This document shows positions 1 through 6,273 of a DNA stretch of 33,829 nucleotides, piece by piece (position 1 is the first letter of the stretch; each line of letters opens with the position of its first letter). A program made the translations under genes and the position numbers. Under the pieces are notes generated by a model. That model saw only the letters and a list, made by a program, of their open reading frames with translations, made no database searches and was not told the origin of the DNA. This DNA is from CAYSYH01 sp964435455 (GTDB lineage: Bacteria; Patescibacteriota; WWE3; 2-01-FULL-39-13; JAACPI01): NCBI GenBank assembly GCA_964435455.1, contig CAYSYH010000005.1, positions 1 through 33,829 of the forward strand, in the 5' to 3' direction.

Positions 1-90
1 AAAATAGCAAAAAAGAGAGTAAACGACCACATAATACAAATAGTACAAAAAATTTTAAAAAATAGCCAAAAAGGAGGTGATAAAAAATGA
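1..90 (+). CDS. C-terminal end of an unknown gene (partial, 5' cut by window)
   Basis: Frame 1 is open from the first base to a TGA at 88-90, encoding 29 lysine-rich residues that end in SQKGGDKK. The stop overlaps the mscL start as ATGA, the usual sign of translational coupling, and the mscL Shine-Dalgarno sequence lies inside this tail. The tail is too short to assign a family. It could also be chance open frame in AT-rich DNA, but the ATGA overlap argues for a real upstream gene in the same operon. Confidence 0.5.
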   Translation, partial: KIAKKRVNDHIIQIVQKILKNSQKGGDKK

Positions 91-386
91 GTGGATTTAT
101 GGAATTTATACGAAAACAAGGAGTTGTAGGCTTAGCCGTAGGTTTTATACTAGGTGGGGCTGTAAAAGAAGTAGTATCAGCATTAATAGATGATTTAGTT
201 AGTCCAGTACTTGGGCTAGTATTAGGCGCAGCAGGTAACTTAGACAATGCTGTTTTAAAATTAGGAAAAGTAACCTTTATGTGGGGACACTTTGTAAGCA
301 CCATGCTAGATTTTGTAGTAATTGCTGCTATAGTGTATTTTGGCGTAAAAGGATTGGGTTTAGATAAATTAGATAAAAAAGAATAA
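87..386 (+). CDS. mscL: Large-conductance mechanosensitive channel MscL
   Basis: Encodes 99 residues, somewhat shorter than E. coli MscL (136). MscL forms a homopentameric membrane pore that opens under strong membrane tension and releases solutes on osmotic downshock. The N-terminal amphipathic helix (MSGFMEFIRKQGVVGLAVGF) runs into TM1 with the family pattern of small residues and a conserved Asn/Lys-like turn (ILGGAVKEVVSALIDDLVSPVLG). A short loop (about residues 45-65) and TM2 (about 68-88) follow, ending in a lysine-rich tail. A strong ribosome binding site (AAGGAGGTGAT, 71-81) lies 5 nt before the ATG, which is rare in this window. It is followed 6 nt later by an MscS-type channel, so both osmotic safety valves appear to share an operon. 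The shortened C-terminal bundle is the only unusual point. Confidence 0.93.
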   Translation: MSGFMEFIRKQGVVGLAVGFILGGAVKEVVSALIDDLVSPVLGLVLGAAGNLDNAVLKLGKVTFMWGHFVSTMLDFVVIAAIVYFGVKGLGLDKLDKKE

Positions 387-392
387 TTAAAA

Positions 393-1433
393 ATGAAGTT
401 ATTTATACTAGAAAACAAAGTAAATATTTTTGTGACAATACTTTTATCTACAGCTATAATTTTGTACTTAGCAAAAATTATAGCTGTAGAAAAACTAAAA
501 AGGATATCAAGAAAAACAAAAAACGATTTAGACGATTTAATTATTACTTTTTTAGAAAAAATACACAGCATATTCTATTTAATCACAGCCTTGTATATAT
601 CCAACCAAAGCACTAATCTTTTTTTAGGAAATATTAAAAAAACTATTAATCTTACATTTTTTATAGGAAGTACCTATTATATTACATTATTTATACAATT
701 TTTTATAGAATACGGCACACAAAAAATAACTAAACAAAAGGCAAAGGAAGACAAAAACTTTGATAGTGGCCCTTTATACATTTTTAAAAACATTGCTAAA
801 TACTCCATTTGGTTATTCGCCGTAATTATAATTTTAAGTAACTTAGGTTACAACATATCGACTATTATTGCAGGGTTAGGAATTGGCGGAATAGCAATAG
901 CATTTGCATTACAAAATATATTATCGGATATTTTTTCTTTTATATCTATTTTTTTTGATAAACCCTTTAAAATAGGAGACTTTATAGCTTTTGACCAAAA
1001 TAAAGGAAGAGTAAAACATATAGGCATTAAAACAACGAGAATTACAACATTACAAGGGGAGGAGTTAATAGTACCCAATAAAAAACTCACAGATTCCGAA
1101 ATACACAACTTTAGAAAAATGAAAAAACGTAGAGTTGTATTTAACATAGGAATAACATATGAAACTTCTTTTAAAAAAATCATTAAAACCAAACAAATAA
1201 TACAAAATATTTTAGAAGACATTAAAGACGTAGAAATAGAGAGAATACATTTTAAAACTTTAGGGGAGTACAGCCTATTATTTGAAATAGCGTATTACAT
1301 AAACAGCCAAGAATATATTAAATATCTAGATATACAAGAGCATATAAACTTAGAATTAATAAAACAACTAAACAAAGAAAAAATAGAATTTGCTTATCCT
1401 ACAAAAAAAATATTTTTAGATAAAATCAAGTAG
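393..1433 (+). CDS. MscS-family small-conductance mechanosensitive channel
   Basis: Encodes 346 residues. Hydrophobic segments lie at about 8-28, 53-72, 84-106, 133-153 and 155-190. The last is the pore-lining TM3, with the Gly/Ala-rich packing pattern (GLGIGGIAIAFALQNILSDI) followed by the beta-domain signature FDKPFKIGDFI. Next come VKHIGIKTTRITTLQGEELIVPNK and the C-terminal alpha/beta domain. The family forms heptameric channels that gate on membrane tension and protect against hypo-osmotic shock. Extra N-terminal helices make it larger than E. coli MscS (286 residues), which is common in the family. It starts 6 nt after mscL and has no clear Shine-Dalgarno sequence, so coupled translation is likely. 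The family assignment is firm; the paralogue type is not determined. Confidence 0.92.
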   Translation: MKLFILENKVNIFVTILLSTAIILYLAKIIAVEKLKRISRKTKNDLDDLIITFLEKIHSIFYLITALYISNQSTNLFLGNIKKTINLTFFIGSTYYITLFIQFFIEYGTQKITKQKAKEDKNFDSGPLYIFKNIAKYSIWLFAVIIILSNLGYNISTIIAGLGIGGIAIAFALQNILSDIFSFISIFFDKPFKIGDFIAFDQNKGRVKHIGIKTTRITTLQGEELIVPNKKLTDSEIHNFRKMKKRRVVFNIGITYETSFKKIIKTKQIIQNILEDIKDVEIERIHFKTLGEYSLLFEIAYYINSQEYIKYLDIQEHINLELIKQLNKEKIEFAYPTKKIFLDKIK

Positions 1434-1488
1434 CTTTATTTATAGGTCAAATGTATACTTGTCATACCTTTTATCGTTAAGGTAATGC

Positions 1489-1516
1489 TTGTCAAAAAAT
1501 ATCAAAAAGATATAAT
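1489..1516 (+). promoter_or_regulatory. Promoter giving a leaderless mRNA
   Basis: The -35 TTGTCA (1489-1494), a 16-nt spacer and a consensus -10 TATAAT (1511-1516) predict a transcript starting at about 1523-1524, exactly at an in-frame ATG. A second TTGTCA lies 30 bp upstream (1459-1464) and might be a tandem -35 or a repeated operator half-site. The upstream ATG at 1485 lies before this -35 and would not be on the message. Confidence 0.7.
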
Positions 1517-1523
1517 TAAAGTT

Positions 1524-2396
1524 ATGATTTACTTAAAAAATAAATTATATACAAGCGAAGAAGTATCGGAGATAATAGGAGTCACATCTAGAACACTATA
1601 TAGATATGTAAAAAATGGCTCCATTAGAGCAGAAACACGTACAGCAAGTGGGACATTACGTTTTACCAGAGAAGAAATATACCGATATTTATATCCTAAA
1701 AAATATAAACAAATAATAAAAGTAATTCAAGAAAATGAAAAAGAAGAAAACTCTTTATACGATATCATAAATAATAATGAGAAATCTAAACAAAATGTTA
1801 AATTAGAGCCCATACAAAAAAACATAAAAAATGAAGAGCAAAAGATATCTCCTAAAGCAAATGTAAGTAAATTTAAAGAAAATGAAAATCAAGAACACAC
1901 TAAAGAATTATCTAAATTATTGAAATCTTTAGAAGAGGATAATTCCAAACAAACAAACAAAGTGGAAGACATTACACAAAAAGACAAGCCAGATTCTAAT
2001 CCTAAAAAAAGCCAACAAGAAGAATGGCTATATTATGTAAATGAGAACAAAAGCATAATAGATTTAGCCAAAGAAATAAACAATTTAAGCACAGAAACAC
2101 AAAGAAAATACGCAGCTACAATGTATGGGGGACTGTCATTACACCACGATATACCAGAATTTACTATAGTACATTTTTATATAAAGGACACAGAATTAGA
2201 TTGGTGGGTAAACGAATTAGAATTAAGACCCACAAAAAATCCAAAGGAAGCAAATATATGTTTAATACCTACAAAAAACAATAACCTATTTGAAAAAAGC
2301 TATAAGTTAAGAGGTTTATACGTTGTAGATAATGAAAGATTAAAAAATGATTTAATATCTCATGGGGAAGAAGCCTTAGCTAAAACAGTAAGCTAA
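1524..2396 (+). CDS. MerR/excisionase-type helix-turn-helix protein with unknown C-terminal domain
   Basis: Encodes 290 residues from the ATG at 1524. An in-frame ATG at 1485 is rejected because it lies upstream of the promoter that starts at 1524. Residues about 5-58 form a MerR/excisionase-like winged HTH (YTSEEVSEIIGVTSRTLYRY, then GTLRFTREEIYRYL). A charged Lys/Glu/Gln/Asn-rich linker of about 110 residues follows, probably disordered. The C-terminal 110 residues look folded (from WLYYVNENKSIIDLA to LISHGEEALAK), with a WW pair and a beta-rich centre. The end weakly recalls AbiEi-type antitoxin domains, but this is an impression only. It is probably a DNA-binding regulator. It sits alone between the channel genes and nusA, with its own strong promoter. 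Target and ligand are unknown. Confidence 0.75.
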   Translation: MIYLKNKLYTSEEVSEIIGVTSRTLYRYVKNGSIRAETRTASGTLRFTREEIYRYLYPKKYKQIIKVIQENEKEENSLYDIINNNEKSKQNVKLEPIQKNIKNEEQKISPKANVSKFKENENQEHTKELSKLLKSLEEDNSKQTNKVEDITQKDKPDSNPKKSQQEEWLYYVNENKSIIDLAKEINNLSTETQRKYAATMYGGLSLHHDIPEFTIVHFYIKDTELDWWVNELELRPTKNPKEANICLIPTKNNNLFEKSYKLRGLYVVDNERLKNDLISHGEEALAKTVS

Positions 2397-2406
2397 TTAC
2401 GATTCT

Positions 2407-2484
2407 TTGCTTTTTTTAATGCTTTATATTATACTTTTCACAGTAATTTAGGATATTCTCTTAAAATTTAGATAAATTTATAAT
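2407..2484 (+). promoter_or_regulatory. Candidate nusA promoters
   Basis: Two possibilities lie in the 96-nt gap before nusA. One is TTGCTT (2407-2412), 17 nt, TATACT (2430-2435), giving a leader of about 50 nt. The other is TATAAT at 2479-2484, placed 8 nt before the nusA ATG, which would give an almost leaderless message but has no good -35. Both could be used. Confidence 0.4.
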
Positions 2485-2492
2485 AAAAATTT

Positions 2493-3686
2493 ATGATTAG
2501 TGAATTTAGTGCGGCTTTAAATCAAGTTGCAACAGAAAGAGGTATAGATAAAAAAGATATTTTACAGGCTATTGAAATAGCTTTAATAGCAGCATATAAA
2601 AAAGATTTTGCCAAACCTCAAAATAATTTAAAAGGCATAACTGCCAAAGTGGATGAGTTAACCGGAGAGGCAAAAATATTAAAAAATGGAAAAGACATTA
2701 CCCCAGCAGGGTTTGGACGGATAGCATCACAAACAGCCAAACAAGTAATACTACAACAATTAAGAAGAACCGAAGAAGATAGCATACTAGAAGAATACAG
2801 AAAAAAAATCGGAGAAGTTGTACAAGGTACGATTTTTAGGGCAGAACAAAAATTAGTAGTGCTAGATTTAGGAAGAGCCCAAGGTGTTATGCCTTTAAAA
2901 GAACAAATACCAAATGAAAAATATACTCCCGGAATGAGAATAAGAGTATTAGTAAAAAACATTCAAGATATAGGAAGAGGTCCGGAAGTATTGGTATCCC
3001 GAGCAGATGAAGAATTTGTAAAGGCGTTGTTTAAATCAGAAGTTCCAGAAATGTCAGCAGGTACTGTTAGAATTGTTTCTATTGCTAGAGAACCTGGATC
3101 AAGAACAAAAATATCAGTAGAGTCTACAGATACATCTATAGACCCTGTGGGAGCATGTGTAGGACACAAAGGAGTTAGGGTTCAGAGTGTACTCAACGAA
3201 ATAAATGGTGAAAAAATAGATATAGTTCCATATAATCCAGATCCCGCAAAGTATATAGCAGCATCGTTATCCCCTGCCAGAGTAACAGCAATAAAAATTA
3301 TAAAAGAGGAGAAAAAAGCAATTGTATCCGTACCAGAGGATCAGCAATCTCTAGCTATAGGAAAACAAGGCCAAAACGTTCGCTTAGCACATAAACTAAC
3401 AGGCTGGAAAATAGATATAGAAGGAGTAGAAGACTTTATGCAAGCAGCTAAAAAAGCAGAAGAGGAGCTAACTAAAGAAGAGGAAGAAAAGGAAAAGAAG
3501 TTTAAAAAACGTGGTAAAAGTATAGCTATATTAAATTTGGATAAAAAAATAGAAAAATCGTTAAGGCACGCAGGAATAACCACAATAGAACAATTAAAGG
3601 AAATGTCAAGAAAAGATTTGCTTAAAATAGAAGGTATAGGGTCTAGATCAGCTGAAAAGGTTTTGAAAGCCGTGTCGGTACACTAA
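2493..3686 (+). CDS. nusA: Transcription termination/antitermination factor NusA
   Basis: Encodes 397 residues. NusA binds RNA polymerase and nascent RNA and modulates pausing, termination and antitermination. Domain order is complete: N-terminal polymerase-binding domain (about 1-108), S1 domain (about 109-180, GEVVQGTIFRAEQKLVVLDLG), then tandem KH domains (about 185-320, including DPVGACVGHKGVRVQSVLNE and DQQSLAIGKQGQNVRLAHKL). An acidic/basic linker (EELTKEEEEKEKKFKK) leads to a C-terminal helix-hairpin-helix segment (ITTIEQLKEMSRKDLLKIEGIG), like the repeats that contact the polymerase alpha CTD. It opens the classic nusA-infB-rpsO-pnp block and lies 31 nt before infB. No Shine-Dalgarno sequence is seen. 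Confidence 0.97.
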   Translation: MISEFSAALNQVATERGIDKKDILQAIEIALIAAYKKDFAKPQNNLKGITAKVDELTGEAKILKNGKDITPAGFGRIASQTAKQVILQQLRRTEEDSILEEYRKKIGEVVQGTIFRAEQKLVVLDLGRAQGVMPLKEQIPNEKYTPGMRIRVLVKNIQDIGRGPEVLVSRADEEFVKALFKSEVPEMSAGTVRIVSIAREPGSRTKISVESTDTSIDPVGACVGHKGVRVQSVLNEINGEKIDIVPYNPDPAKYIAASLSPARVTAIKIIKEEKKAIVSVPEDQQSLAIGKQGQNVRLAHKLTGWKIDIEGVEDFMQAAKKAEEELTKEEEEKEKKFKKRGKSIAILNLDKKIEKSLRHAGITTIEQLKEMSRKDLLKIEGIGSRSAEKVLKAVSVH

Positions 3687-3717
3687 ATAAATTAATAATT
3701 CAATTAAGTTATAAACT

Positions 3718-4530
3718 ATGAAAAGACCACCAATAATTACAGTAATGGGACATGTTGACCATGGAAAGACCTCTTTGCTGGATGCAATTAGAAAAACAAA
3801 CGAAGCAAAAAAAGAAAGTGGGGGGATAACTCAGCATATGGGAGCTTCTCAAATTGAGTATAAAGGTAATAAATTTACATTTATAGATACTCCAGGACAC
3901 GAAGCCTTTACACAAATGAGGGCTCGCGGGGGGAAAATAGCAGACATAGTAATACTAGTTGTAGCAGCGGATGATGGAGTTAAACCTCAAACTAAAGAAG
4001 CAATAATGCATGCAAAGGCAGCTAAATTACCTATTATTGTAGCAATAAATAAAATTGATTTACCAGAAACTAATATACAAAAGGTAAAAGGGGAATTAAC
4101 AAAAGAAGGATTGATACCAGAAGATATGGGAGGAAATACAATTTGTATAGGGGTAAGCGCTAAAACAAAAAAAAATATAGATAAACTTTTAGAGGCAATA
4201 GCTGTTGTTGCAGAATTTATTGAATCGACGGAATCTAAAGAAGGAGAATTAAAGGGATATGTTTTGGAAAGTAAGCATGACACAAAAAAAGGTTATGTAG
4301 CCAACATAATTTTAACAAGTGGAAAGTTAAGAGTAGGAGATGAGATATTAGTAGGAAAAGAGCATAAAGCTAAAATAAGAGCACTTACTAAATATCCAAA
4401 CATACAAACTATGGAAATTGAGGCCGGGGATCCAGCAGAAATTTTAGGTTTAAAAGAAATTGTAAAACCGGGGGAGGTAATAAAAAATATACAGGACAAA
4501 AAATTGAGAATAAAAAAGGCAGACAAATAG
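3718..4530 (+). CDS. infB: Translation initiation factor IF-2, zero-frame part (G domain and domain II)
   Basis: Encodes 270 residues in the first frame. IF-2 is the GTPase that brings initiator tRNA to the 30S subunit and promotes subunit joining. The G domain is intact: G1 GHVDHGKTS (about 11-19), the switch I Thr in GGITQHMGA, G3 DTPGHEAF, G4 NKID and G5 SAK. Domain II follows (about 178-255). There are no N-terminal extension domains: the protein begins directly at the G domain, far shorter than E. coli IF-2 (890). The reading frame stops at TAG 4528-4530 before domain III. The rest of IF-2 continues in the -1 frame, and a slippery heptamer A AAA AAG (4512-4518) lies in register 10 nt before the stop. 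The 270-residue product alone would lack the initiator-tRNA-binding domain. Confidence 0.9.
   Translation: MKRPPIITVMGHVDHGKTSLLDAIRKTNEAKKESGGITQHMGASQIEYKGNKFTFIDTPGHEAFTQMRARGGKIADIVILVVAADDGVKPQTKEAIMHAKAAKLPIIVAINKIDLPETNIQKVKGELTKEGLIPEDMGGNTICIGVSAKTKKNIDKLLEAIAVVAEFIESTESKEGELKGYVLESKHDTKKGYVANIILTSGKLRVGDEILVGKEHKAKIRALTKYPNIQTMEIEAGDPAEILGLKEIVKPGEVIKNIQDKKLRIKKADK
4512..4518 (+). promoter_or_regulatory. Candidate -1 ribosomal frameshift site in infB
   Basis: The heptamer A AAA AAG is in the correct register (zero-frame codons ATA AAA AAG), the same as the dnaX slippery site of E. coli. Slipping by -1 leads directly into the frame that encodes IF-2 domains III and IV and avoids the TAG at 4528. 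The run of six A residues would also allow transcriptional slippage. Internal anti-Shine-Dalgarno-like stretches lie 33 nt upstream (GGGGGAGGT, 4470-4478) and downstream (4537-4548, with seven G in a row). Neither is at the 10-14 nt upstream spacing known to stimulate dnaX frameshifting. A true one-base deletion or a consensus error in the A-run is the main alternative. Confidence 0.5.
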
Positions 4531-5138
4531 AAGAAAGGGGGGGAGGAGATTTAGGAATAATAATAAGAGCAGATACTCAAGGAACTTTAGAAGCCATTGA
4601 AAACACTTTAAAAAAGCTAAAGTATGAAGATAAAAGTGTAAATATAGTTCTTTCAGGAGTGGGAGATGTAAAAGAAAGCGACATACTATTAGCAAAAGCC
4701 TCTAATTCAATAATATTATCCTTTAAAGTAAAAGTTCCCCCTTTGGTAAAAGATAGGGCAAAACAAAATAAAATAATTATTAGAGAATACAATGTTATTT
4801 ATGAGCTATTAGAAGAAATAGAAGGAGCATTAGAGGGCTTAATTGAAATTGAAGAAGAAAAGATAAAAGGAAGGGCATTTATTAAAAAACTCTTTCCGCT
4901 ACCATCTGGTGATATAGTTGCAGGAGTAGAAGTTCTTTATGGCAAGTTGCAAGTAGGAAATAAAGTGTCTGTAAGAGCAGAGGAAAAATCCTCAACAGAA
5001 GTATTTAAAAGTAAAATTAAGAAATTAAAACACGGAAAAGAGGATATAGATAAAATACAAGCAGGAAAAGAAGGTGGAGTACTATTAAAAAATAACCTTG
5101 AAAAACTACAAGAAGGATATATCATAGAAGTATTATAA
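4518..5138 (+). CDS. infB: Translation initiation factor IF-2, -1-frame part (domains III and IV)
   Basis: This frame continues IF-2 without loss of homology: LGIIIRADTQGTLEAIE matches the start of domain III (family pattern ViiKADvQGSvEAl). SGVGDVKESDILLAKASNSI matches the conserved hsgVGaItEsDv.lA.aSnAiI. The last 90 residues form the domain IV beta-barrel that binds fMet-tRNA. Domain IV is divergent: the usual GyECG segment reads GKEGG, so the conserved Cys is absent. No ATG, GTG or TTG lies near the junction. The first usable start, GTG 4659, would cut domain III in half, so expression as an independent gene is unlikely. Joined at the slippery site the protein would be 473 residues (267 + 206). 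Confidence 0.85.
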   Translation, partial: GRQIEERGGGDLGIIIRADTQGTLEAIENTLKKLKYEDKSVNIVLSGVGDVKESDILLAKASNSIILSFKVKVPPLVKDRAKQNKIIIREYNVIYELLEEIEGALEGLIEIEEEKIKGRAFIKKLFPLPSGDIVAGVEVLYGKLQVGNKVSVRAEEKSSTEVFKSKIKKLKHGKEDIDKIQAGKEGGVLLKNNLEKLQEGYIIEVL

Positions 5139-5174
5139 CACTATAGGATTATCCAGCCCAAAATACAACTAAGT

Positions 5175-5789
5175 ATGATTACAGACAATATTGTCAGTAA
5201 AATCAATATAGAATTCGTAAATATTGCTATAATAGCTAACCCTTTAAATGGATTAGATTCATTGTGTGCCTCTATAGCATTAAAAGAATTAATAAAATCA
5301 GCTATACCCAAAAACAGAAATATCTCTGTAGATATCTATTATTTAGACAATCTTCCCTTTGGTAGCGAGATTTTAAAAGATACTTCAAAAATAAAAAATA
5401 ATCTAGGAGAAAAGAGTCTGGAAATAACCTTTCCCACAACAAATACAAGTAAAGTTACATATAATTATGAACAAAAAGCTAAAGTATTTAAAATCAACCT
5501 TATAGGATTTGAAGGGAAAATACCATTAAAAAAAGATATTAAATTTAAAGAAGTAAAAGAAACTTTTGATTTGATAATTGGGATGGGATTTAAAGACATA
5601 AAAAATTTTGAAGAATACCATAAAGAAATAGAAACCGCCAAAAGAAAGGAGATATTCAATATAAAGAATCTTAATTCTAAAAGTTTGACAGAGGGTATAA
5701 TGGATCTATTTTACAAAGAAAAAATAAAACCCAATAAAACAGCAAGTTTGGCTTTTTTCACATACTTAAGCAGCACTTCTGCAAAATAA
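5175..5789 (+). CDS. DHH-phosphoesterase-like protein lacking the catalytic motifs
   Basis: Encodes 204 residues. The segment IAIIANPLNGLDSLCASIALKELI has the spacing of the DHH-family first motif (h..nPDgDaigS..AL), but its metal-binding aspartates are mostly replaced. The second half (FDLIIGMGFKDIKNFEEYHKEI) resembles the strand normally ending in a metal-binding Asp. No DHH triad is visible. Its place between infB and rpsO is where rbfA, a DHH phosphoesterase (nrnA-like) and truB often sit, which supports a degenerate member of that family. It is probably inactive as a nuclease and could be an RNA-binding or structural relic. The assignment rests on pattern and context only. Confidence 0.45.
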   Translation: MITDNIVSKINIEFVNIAIIANPLNGLDSLCASIALKELIKSAIPKNRNISVDIYYLDNLPFGSEILKDTSKIKNNLGEKSLEITFPTTNTSKVTYNYEQKAKVFKINLIGFEGKIPLKKDIKFKEVKETFDLIIGMGFKDIKNFEEYHKEIETAKRKEIFNIKNLNSKSLTEGIMDLFYKEKIKPNKTASLAFFTYLSSTSAK

Positions 5790-5860
5790 TCAATTTTAGG
5801 TATTTAAATTTTTATAGGATAATATATACTTATACATAAAGGATAAAAGTAATCTAGTTG

Positions 5861-5888
5861 TTGAGCTTTTGATACTATATGCTAAAAT
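5861..5888 (+). promoter_or_regulatory. rpsO promoter
   Basis: TTGAGC (5861-5866), a 16-nt spacer and TAAAAT (5883-5888) predict a start near 5895, five nt before the chosen rpsO ATG at 5900. The ATG at 5879 lies upstream of this -10, so it would not be on this transcript. Confidence 0.55.
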
Positions 5889-5899
5889 TCTTAAGTCTT

Positions 5900-6169
5900 A
5901 TGTCTATAGATAAAAAGAGAAAACAAGAAATTATAAATAAATATGCCCTAAATAAAACCGATACAGGTTCCCCTATAGTTCAGGTAGCAATATTGTCAGA
6001 AAGAATAAACCTTTTAAGTGAACATTTAAAAGTGCATAAAAAAGATAATCATTCTAGGAGAGGATTATTACAAATGGTAAATAAAAGAAGAAGGTTATTA
6101 AGTTATATAAAAAATAAGTACCCTAAAAAGTACGAAAAATTAATAAAAGAATTAAGATTAAAAAAGTAA
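5900..6169 (+). CDS. rpsO: 30S ribosomal protein S15
   Basis: Encodes 89 residues, the normal length for S15 (89 in E. coli), from the ATG at 5900. An in-frame ATG at 5879 would add seven non-homologous residues (MLKFLSL) and lies before the -10 box, so it is not used here. S15 binds the 16S rRNA central domain early in 30S assembly. Conserved segments seen are TDTGSPIVQVAILSERINLL, HKKDNHSRRGLLQMVNKRR and LLSYIKNKYPKKY. It lies directly before pnp as in E. coli and many other bacteria. A large hairpin structure follows between the two genes. Confidence 0.97.
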   Translation: MSIDKKRKQEIINKYALNKTDTGSPIVQVAILSERINLLSEHLKVHKKDNHSRRGLLQMVNKRRRLLSYIKNKYPKKYEKLIKELRLKK

Positions 6170-6178
6170 TAAATTCAG

Positions 6179-6259
6179 GTTTGTAGCTATAAGGTTGTTT
6201 AAAAATGCTGAGGAGTTTTAAACTCGTTTGTATTTTTTAGCGCCCCTATAGTTGCAAAC
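6179..6259 (+). promoter_or_regulatory. Nested hairpin between rpsO and pnp (pnp leader / processing site)
   Basis: An outer stem pairs 6179-6194 with 6244-6259: 15 of 16 positions pair, two as G-U, with one A-C mismatch. Inside it, 6201-6208 (AAAAATGC) pairs with 6230-6237 (GTATTTTT), and an inner hairpin GAGTT-TTA-AACTC occupies 6213-6225. The pnp ATG follows at 6274. There is no U-tract after the stem, so it is not an intrinsic terminator. In E. coli the rpsO-pnp interval carries an RNase III-cleaved hairpin through which PNPase represses itself. The position and shape here suggest the same role, which is an inference. Confidence 0.65.
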
Positions 6260-6273
6260 AACATTTCAATAAT

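Noticed and set aside
848..1222. Long antisense frame inside the MscS gene, and similar antisense frames inside nusA, infB, pnp, groEL, murA and others
   Set aside because: They mirror strongly conserved coding sequence on the other strand, have no family similarity, and arise from AT-rich codon bias.
1485..1523. Upstream start for the HTH protein (and likewise 5879, 18445 and 23251 for rpsO, GT4 and HTH-MurA)
   Set aside because: These ATGs lie inside or before the promoter elements, and the extra residues are not family-like.
2376..2417. Hairpin TTAGCT/AGCTAA followed by a T-run after the HTH gene, as a terminator
   Set aside because: The stem is only six AT-rich pairs and the T-run starts about 14 nt after it, so it is not a convincing intrinsic terminator. 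The T-run lies in the nusA promoter region.
4537..4543. Seven-G homopolymer as the cause of the infB frameshift
   Set aside because: The zero-frame TAG at 4528-4530 precedes the G run, so an error there could not restore the frame. The A6 run at 4512-4517 is the relevant place.
4659..5138. Separate gene starting at GTG 4659
   Set aside because: It would begin in the middle of IF-2 domain III, and the homology extends unbroken upstream in the same frame to the slippery site.
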